In this document: piece after piece, positions 59,197 to 64,000 of the stretch
How the letters are laid out: each line of letters begins with the position of its first letter
Numbering within the stretch: the stretch's first letter is position 1
Source of the DNA: Paenibacillus selenitireducens
GTDB taxonomy: Bacteria; Bacillota; Bacilli; Paenibacillales; Paenibacillaceae
Direction of reading: 5' to 3'
DNA length: 64,000 bases
NCBI RefSeq assembly: GCF_002021565.1
Contig: NZ_MSZX01000006.1
Coordinates: forward strand, 27 to 64,026
Made by a program: the position numbers and the translations under genes
The notes under the pieces: generated by a model
What the model was told of the DNA's origin: nothing
Database searches by the model: none
What the model saw: the letters and a program-made list of their open reading frames with translations, nothing else

Positions 59197-60759
59197 TCAC
59201 TTCTCTGCATCCTTCGTATCATTCTTCGATGTGTCCAGCTCCATACTGTCTCGTGTAATGATCTCACTAATTTTCGTCTTAAGGATATCCGATTTCGGAC
59301 CAAAAATCGCTTGAATATTGTTCCCGACCTCTAGTACGCCGGAAGCCCCCAGCTGCTTCAACCGATTTTTATCCACCTCGCCTGAATTCTTCACCGCAAC
59401 GCGCAACCGCGTAATACATGCATCGAGCGATGCGATGTTCTCTTGACCGCCGAGTGCATTCAGAATATTGCGAGGAAGTTCATCTGCCCCCTGTGCTCCA
59501 ACAACCGTCTTCTCTTGGACAACTTCTCTGCCCGGCGTCTTCAGGTTAAAAGTACGAATCGCAAACCGGAAGCCAAAATAATAAATAACCGCCAGGATTA
59601 GACCAACGACGATAACCAACCACCAGTGCGTACGATTCGGCAGCACACCAAACAGCAAGAAATCGATGACGCCGCCCGAGAAGGTCATCCCTATTTTCAC
59701 ATTCAACAATTGCATCGTCATGAACGACAATCCTGCAAATACCGCATGCACCGCGAATAGAAGAGGTGCAACGAACAAGAACGAGAATTCCAATGGTTCC
59801 GTAATCCCTGTCAGGAACGACGTCAATGCCGCGGAGCCCATCATGCCGGCAACCATCTTCTTATGCTCAGGTCTTGCTTCATGATACATTGCTAACGCCG
59901 CTGCCGGTAATCCGAACATCATGAACGGGAATTTCCCGACCATGAACGTACCTGCTGTTAGCTCCACACCATCCTTTAATTGAGCGAAGAAGATTTTCTG
60001 ATCCCCGCGGACAAGCTCCCCAGCTTTGTTCACATATTGACCGAACTCGAACCAAAACGGCGAATAGAAAATATGATGCAAGCCAAAAGGAATAAGAGAT
60101 CGTTCAATAACCCCGAATATCAAAGCCGCCAAAGTCTGATTCTTATCGATCATGCTGTGGGAGAATGCATTCAAGCCGCTCTGAATTGGGGGCCAAATAA
60201 ATACCATGATGATGCCGAGCAACAGAGATAAAGCTGCTGTAATAATCGGGACGAATCGTTTACCTGCAAAAAATCCTAAATAGGAAGGAAGTTCAATCGT
60301 AAAGAACCTCTTATATAGCATGGCCGCCAAAATACCAACGATGATCCCCCCGAATACACCTGTCTGCAGCGTACTAATCCCCAACACATTGGCATACGAC
60401 AAATTCGAAGCGACCATTTCAGGTGTGATCCCAACGATGAGCTTCATCGTCACATTCATCACGAGATATCCAATAATCGCCGCCAATCCGGCAACACCAT
60501 CACCGCCGGCAAGGCCAATGGCTACGCCCACCGCGAACAACAATGATAAATTATCGAATATAATGCCGCCCGCCTGTTCCATAACGGCTGATATTCCTCG
60601 AACAGTTTCATTATCAAGAGCAGGTATCCATTCCAACAATGTCGGATTATGCAGTACATTTCCCAAGGCAAGCAGGATCCCCGCAGCCGGCAAGATCGCT
60701 ACCGGAAGCATCAGTGCTTTACCTACTTTTTGAAGTACTCCGAATATATTTTTGAACAT
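59197..60759 (-). CDS. ptsG: PTS glucose-type permease, EIICB
   Basis: 520 residues. EIIC membrane domain (about 1-405) with the signature GITEPLEF (318-325) and [23 protein letters not shown], then a linker, then EIIB with phosphorylated C448 in [13 protein letters not shown]. There is no EIIA domain, so a separate Crr-type EIIA is needed. Best guess is glucose; N-acetylglucosamine or another glucoside cannot be excluded. No antiterminator gene is adjacent. Confidence 0.88.
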   Translation of the reverse strand: MFKNIFGVLQKVGKALMLPVAILPAAGILLALGNVLHNPTLLEWIPALDNETVRGISAVMEQAGGIIFDNLSLLFAVGVAIGLAGGDGVAGLAAIIGYLVMNVTMKLIVGITPEMVASNLSYANVLGISTLQTGVFGGIIVGILAAMLYKRFFTIELPSYLGFFAGKRFVPIITAALSLLLGIIMVFIWPPIQSGLNAFSHSMIDKNQTLAALIFGVIERSLIPFGLHHIFYSPFWFEFGQYVNKAGELVRGDQKIFFAQLKDGVELTAGTFMVGKFPFMMFGLPAAALAMYHEARPEHKKMVAGMMGSAALTSFLTGITEPLEFSFLFVAPLLFAVHAVFAGLSFMTMQLLNVKIGMTFSGGVIDFLLFGVLPNRTHWWLVIVVGLILAVIYYFGFRFAIRTFNLKTPGREVVQEKTVVGAQGADELPRNILNALGGQENIASLDACITRLRVAVKNSGEVDKNRLKQLGASGVLEVGNNIQAIFGPKSDILKTKISEIITRDSMELDTSKNDTKDAEK

Positions 60760-60863
60760 CCCAGTAACCTCGCTTTATATGATACAGCTTGTGCCATTTC
60801 TAGAAATTTTAACTTTATAATCTCCAGAATTTGAAAAATTATCACATGTTCACTGCGTCATCC

Positions 60864-60915
60864 GAAAAAAAATAAATAGCCCGCAAAATCCATCATGGGA
60901 TTCTACGAGCTATTT
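60864..60915 (-). terminator. Terminator of the GAF-PAS kinase gene
   Basis: Stem AAATAGCTCGT / GCGGGCTATTT followed on the minus strand by ATTTTTTTT. Confidence 0.78.
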
Positions 60916-60930
60916 AATGGGATGAAATTG

Positions 60931-62532
60931 TTATTTGCTTATAGGAAGTGAAATCGTAAATTGCGTCCCGCGTCCAACCGGCGTCTTGATCTGAATACTG
61001 CCGCCATGATTCTCAATAATGCGGTAGCATATCGAGAGTCCTAACCCCAGACCATTCTCTTTGGTCGTGAAGAACGGGTTGAAGACATGATTCATTTGTT
61101 CTTCGCTGATCCCCACGCCATAATCCCGAATCGTAATCATCGCCATGTTCAGCTCTTTATGGATCGATAACCGGATATCCACTTGACCGCCCCGCGGCAT
61201 CGCCTCAAAGGCATTCTGGATCAGATTGATCAGCACCTGCTTAATCTGAATTGAATCAATATAAAGGCTAAGATCAGGCTCACACAAATCTGTCGTTATA
61301 ATCACATTATTGAAATTGGCTTGACTCGTCATAAATTGCACCGTATCAATGACGATATCTTGCAAGCTATGCTCCCGCTTCTCGGGATAACTAGGCTTCG
61401 CCATAAGTACGAAATCAGATACTAATTTGCTCAAGTCTATAAGCTCTGCGTAGACAATTTCAAGATAGCGAATATGATTTTCTTGGCTTAGTGACCTGCC
61501 CCGCAGCAATTTAATAAATCCCATAATAGAGGTCAGCGGATTACGAATTTCATGGGCGATCCCCGCGGCAAGCTTCCCGATGGCTGAGAATTTCTCATAC
61601 GTTAACATTTGATTCTCAAGGTCATTACGTTCGGTGATATCCCGCAGTTGGAGGTAAGCCCCCACCATTTCCTGCTTATCATTCAAGATTGGCATCGCAT
61701 CCAGAAGACATGACATTCGACTATTTGCTGACAGCGAAAAGACACATTCCTGATTTTCCAATCGGACTCCGAGCTGGATCACGTCCCGCAAATAACTTGC
61801 AAACGTCTCGATCTCCATGACCGATTGGCCAATCATCTCAGATCGTCCTGTATTCGTGATCTTCTCGATCAATTGATTGCATTCAATCACAATGCCCGCC
61901 TGATCCGTGATTAGAATACCGTTATTCACGCTATTAATCAGCAAATGCTGTACTAGATCCTTCTTGTGGCTGTTCCTGCGCAGCACGATTTCTCGTTCCA
62001 TCGAATCTACCATATTAGACAATAACGGCAGCGCAAAAGAACTGTGATGCTCTACAAATGTCATCATCGATAACGTTCCCGCCAGCTGATCCACCTGCTC
62101 GAAATGAAAGGGAACGCTATAACAAGCTGTGCTATACATATATTCATGAAAATGGTCCTCGCCTAACAATACAATGGGCTGTTGCTCCTGCATCGCTAAA
62201 CTTACGGCATTGGTCCCCATATCCTCTTCATTCATTTGAGATCCCTCTTGCATGCCAACAACACGCATTAGATCTTTGATTTTCTCATTTCCAAAAAAAC
62301 CGATGATATATCCTTCATGATCCGTTAATGCAATCAGAATAGGGATGCCCTCCAACTGACGGCTCGTCTTATCCCCGAAATAGTCCATGACCGATATGAC
62401 TTCGCAATATTTACTTCGGATTTGCCTAAGTTCAGCCTCACATAATCGATTTTTCGAGTAGGGAATGCTGTTGGAGGTCAGCCCGCGTGCGAGGCATCTG
62501 GTTTTTGATTCGATAATATAAGGAGCTTCCAT
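60931..62532 (-). CDS. Soluble GAF-PAS histidine kinase
   Basis: 533 residues, no membrane segments. N-terminal GAF-like domain resembling that of AcoR-type activators (ESKTRCLARGLTSNSIPYSK, ILIALTDHEGYIIGFFGNEK, GTNAVSLAMQEQQPIVLLGE), a PAS domain (NGILITDQAGIVIECNQLIE), then HisKA GKLAAGIAHEIRNPLTSIMG and HATPase_c with NAFEAMPRGG, DYGVGISEE and NGLGLGLSIC. NtrB/ATOS-like architecture. No response regulator is adjacent, so it could feed the sporulation phosphorelay, but that is inferred. Confidence 0.87.
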   Translation of the reverse strand: MEAPYIIESKTRCLARGLTSNSIPYSKNRLCEAELRQIRSKYCEVISVMDYFGDKTSRQLEGIPILIALTDHEGYIIGFFGNEKIKDLMRVVGMQEGSQMNEEDMGTNAVSLAMQEQQPIVLLGEDHFHEYMYSTACYSVPFHFEQVDQLAGTLSMMTFVEHHSSFALPLLSNMVDSMEREIVLRRNSHKKDLVQHLLINSVNNGILITDQAGIVIECNQLIEKITNTGRSEMIGQSVMEIETFASYLRDVIQLGVRLENQECVFSLSANSRMSCLLDAMPILNDKQEMVGAYLQLRDITERNDLENQMLTYEKFSAIGKLAAGIAHEIRNPLTSIMGFIKLLRGRSLSQENHIRYLEIVYAELIDLSKLVSDFVLMAKPSYPEKREHSLQDIVIDTVQFMTSQANFNNVIITTDLCEPDLSLYIDSIQIKQVLINLIQNAFEAMPRGGQVDIRLSIHKELNMAMITIRDYGVGISEEQMNHVFNPFFTTKENGLGLGLSICYRIIENHGGSIQIKTPVGRGTQFTISLPISK

Positions 62533-62633
62533 GAGTCAAATCCTTTCATAAACATCACACCAAAAGTAGGGTACTTTACAAAGAATAACACAGTTATCTA
62601 AATAAAACTTCCAAAATTTTCAGTTCCGCCCCT

Positions 62634-62672
62634 TAAAAATCAAGAAGTCAGAGAAAGATCCCTGACTTCTTT
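62634..62672 (-). terminator. Bidirectional-looking terminator after the PhyH gene
   Basis: Stem AAGAAGTCAG / CTGACTTCTT, followed on the minus strand by GATTTTTA. It lies about 100 bp downstream of the dioxygenase stop and also faces the kinase start. Confidence 0.72.
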
Positions 62673-62767
62673 TGCCTGCTGGAATCATGTCGAACCCCGT
62701 CAATCTCACAAGATTTATAAAAGATACGGACGGAGACCATTGGTCGATAATCGGTTGGATTTGTGCA

Positions 62768-63577
62768 TCAATGCGGATAACTCGCTTCAAATTCAATCCC
62801 GCAAGGGCCGCCATCCGGATTGGCCTCAAGGTCTGCAACAGAACCATCTGCACGATATAAAGGGCGATACCAGCTACCAATTTGCGTAGCCGAGGCATTG
62901 GCATAGTGGCATATGAAAGCCCGACGGAATCGATCCTTCGTCTTATTACGATATGAACCATGAATCAAATTCCCGTTAAAAAAAAGCACATCGCCTCGAT
63001 CCATTCGCACGGGCACGGCCTTCTGTTCCTTCGGCGGCTTCACATAATGTGAAGTAAAAGATTCTTGCTGATCCGCATGTTCCGGGCATACAATGTCATA
63101 ATGATTCGTCTTCGGAACGACGAGCATCCCCCCATTCTCCTCATCCGCAGGATCGATGGCCGTCCAGGCGGCAATACAGTTCCCTGGCTCGACTTTTAAA
63201 TAGAAATTATCTTGATGCAATGCCTGCCCTCGCGAGCCCGGCGGTTTATAGTAGAACATCGTCTGTGCCGCAAGAGCATCCTCTTCATATAAATCGGCTA
63301 ATACCCGAAGGACTGGCGGGTGCAATAAATACTGCATCGCCGTTTCATTAAAACGATGAGGCTGCATGACACGCGGATAACGCGATAATGGATCCGTGAC
63401 GTCAGCCGAAAGATTCGGTTCAAAGTGCCCCGGGATCCACTGTTGACTTATGTCTTCAAAAGTCTGTACAATCACATCTACATCCGCTGGGGAGAAGAGC
63501 CCTTTTACAATGAGATAACCTTCTTGTTCGAACCGCTCCTTCTGCTCTTGCGTCAATAACTGAAGCTGAAATGTCAT
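62768..63577 (-). CDS. Phytanoyl-CoA dioxygenase (PhyH) family protein
   Basis: A 269-residue Fe(II)/2-oxoglutarate-dependent oxygenase. The metal ligands are H121 and D123 (in ALHQDNFYL) and H206 (NGNLIHGSYR); R219 (RFRRAFICHY) probably binds 2-oxoglutarate. These all match the family. The substrate is unknown; in Paenibacillus such genes often stand next to AraC-type regulators in small-molecule or sugar-related loci, as here. Divergent from the AraC-type gene. Confidence 0.88.
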   Translation of the reverse strand: MTFQLQLLTQEQKERFEQEGYLIVKGLFSPADVDVIVQTFEDISQQWIPGHFEPNLSADVTDPLSRYPRVMQPHRFNETAMQYLLHPPVLRVLADLYEEDALAAQTMFYYKPPGSRGQALHQDNFYLKVEPGNCIAAWTAIDPADEENGGMLVVPKTNHYDIVCPEHADQQESFTSHYVKPPKEQKAVPVRMDRGDVLFFNGNLIHGSYRNKTKDRFRRAFICHYANASATQIGSWYRPLYRADGSVADLEANPDGGPCGIEFEASYPH

Positions 63578-63723
63578 TCGAACGCCTCCGTTCCAATATA
63601 CTAGAATTGTTTCTTCAAATTTAGTATATTCACATGACAGCGCATTCTAAATCATCGATCATGCTAATCTTTCACACAATCCTGCTATTCTGTATATCAG
63701 ACTTGAAAGAAGGTAATCTCGTC

Positions 63724-64000
63724 ATGCAATCGGATGCTTCAGACAAATTCAAGGATGTACATGGGCATCATCTTATCGCCGGTCACTACCACGAATCAGA
63801 TACGTATCTGTCCAAACGTCTTGAAGGAATGAAGGATTGGCTTATTACGTATACCTTAGATGGAGAAGGGTATGCAAATACACCCGAGATGGAAGCCGTA
63901 TGTAGGGCAGGCGACCTTATGCTGTTGAAGCCGGAAGTTCCGCATCAATACGGCACGAGAAAAGGACAGCATTGGCATTTTGTATGGGCGCATTTCTCCC
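63724..64000 (+). CDS. AraC-family regulator (N-terminal part, cut by window end)
   Basis: The first 92 residues of a transcription regulator with an AraC-type cupin: YHESDTYLSKRLEGMKDWLI, YTLDGEGYANTPEMEAVCRA, GDLMLLKPEVPHQYG. The DNA-binding end lies beyond the window. AAGAAGGT precedes the ATG. It is divergent from the PhyH gene and probably controls it, sensing a small ligand. Confidence 0.8.
   Translation, partial: MQSDASDKFKDVHGHHLIAGHYHESDTYLSKRLEGMKDWLITYTLDGEGYANTPEMEAVCRAGDLMLLKPEVPHQYGTRKGQHWHFVWAHFS

Noticed and set aside
62620-62961. 113-residue minus-strand frame
   Set aside because: Overlaps the 3' end of the PhyH gene in another frame and runs through its terminator.

Overview
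The window looks like the chromosome of a Paenibacillus-type, endospore-forming Gram-positive bacterium. The evidence is a split spoVR gene, Lpl/YesMN-type sugar uptake genes, PBSX-like phage tail genes, strong AGGAGG ribosome sites and frequent TTG/GTG starts. The species is my inference; no rRNA or tRNA gene is present to confirm it.

Layout. (1) 1-4342 is accessory DNA: three small DUF3888-like reading frames separated by a recurring short motif, two DUF4183 genes, and two related small exported proteins. (2) 4360-43399 is a complete contractile-tailed (myovirus, PBSX/skin-like) prophage. A cI/cro switch lies at about 41.2 kb, and the repressor is co-directional with a large serine integrase that ends 44 bp before spoVR sequence. 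Nearly all other phage genes are on the minus strand and run in transcription order: small regulators, AAA ATPases with an SSB-like protein and helicase (recombination), adenine methylase, primase-helicase, RusA, ArpU-like late regulator, terminase, portal, capsid, tail, baseplate, fibers, holin and amidase. Several foreign inserts ('morons') have their own terminators. (3) 43443-44081 is the middle part of spoVR. (4) 44054-56298 is a 12.2-kb non-phage element bounded by an 18-bp direct repeat. It carries a second large serine recombinase at its right end and a six-gene operon for a lipoprotein-dependent sugar ABC transporter, a YesMN-type two-component system and a Gfo/Idh oxidoreductase. (5) 56282-56920 is the 3' part of spoVR. 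(6) 57-64 kb is ordinary chromosome: two sensor histidine kinases, a glucose-type PTS EIICB, a PhyH-family dioxygenase and the start of an AraC regulator, plus a decayed array of roughly 51-bp palindromic repeats.

The main discovery is that spoVR is interrupted twice. The conserved N-terminus that should precede residue 43443 is absent from the window, so it should lie beyond the left end of the prophage region. The C-terminal half lies 12.2 kb further on. Recombination between the two 18-bp repeats would join middle and C-terminal parts exactly in frame. The excised circle would carry a 54-bp attP with perfect 13-bp inverted arms, which is the normal architecture of a large serine integrase site. 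This is the same arrangement as skin in sigK, SPbeta in spsM and vfbin in spoVFB, where excision in the mother cell rebuilds a sporulation gene. Two points are unusual here: two unrelated elements sit in tandem in one gene, and the second carries a sugar-uptake operon instead of phage genes. Whether excision is developmentally regulated, or spoVR is simply dead, cannot be decided from sequence.
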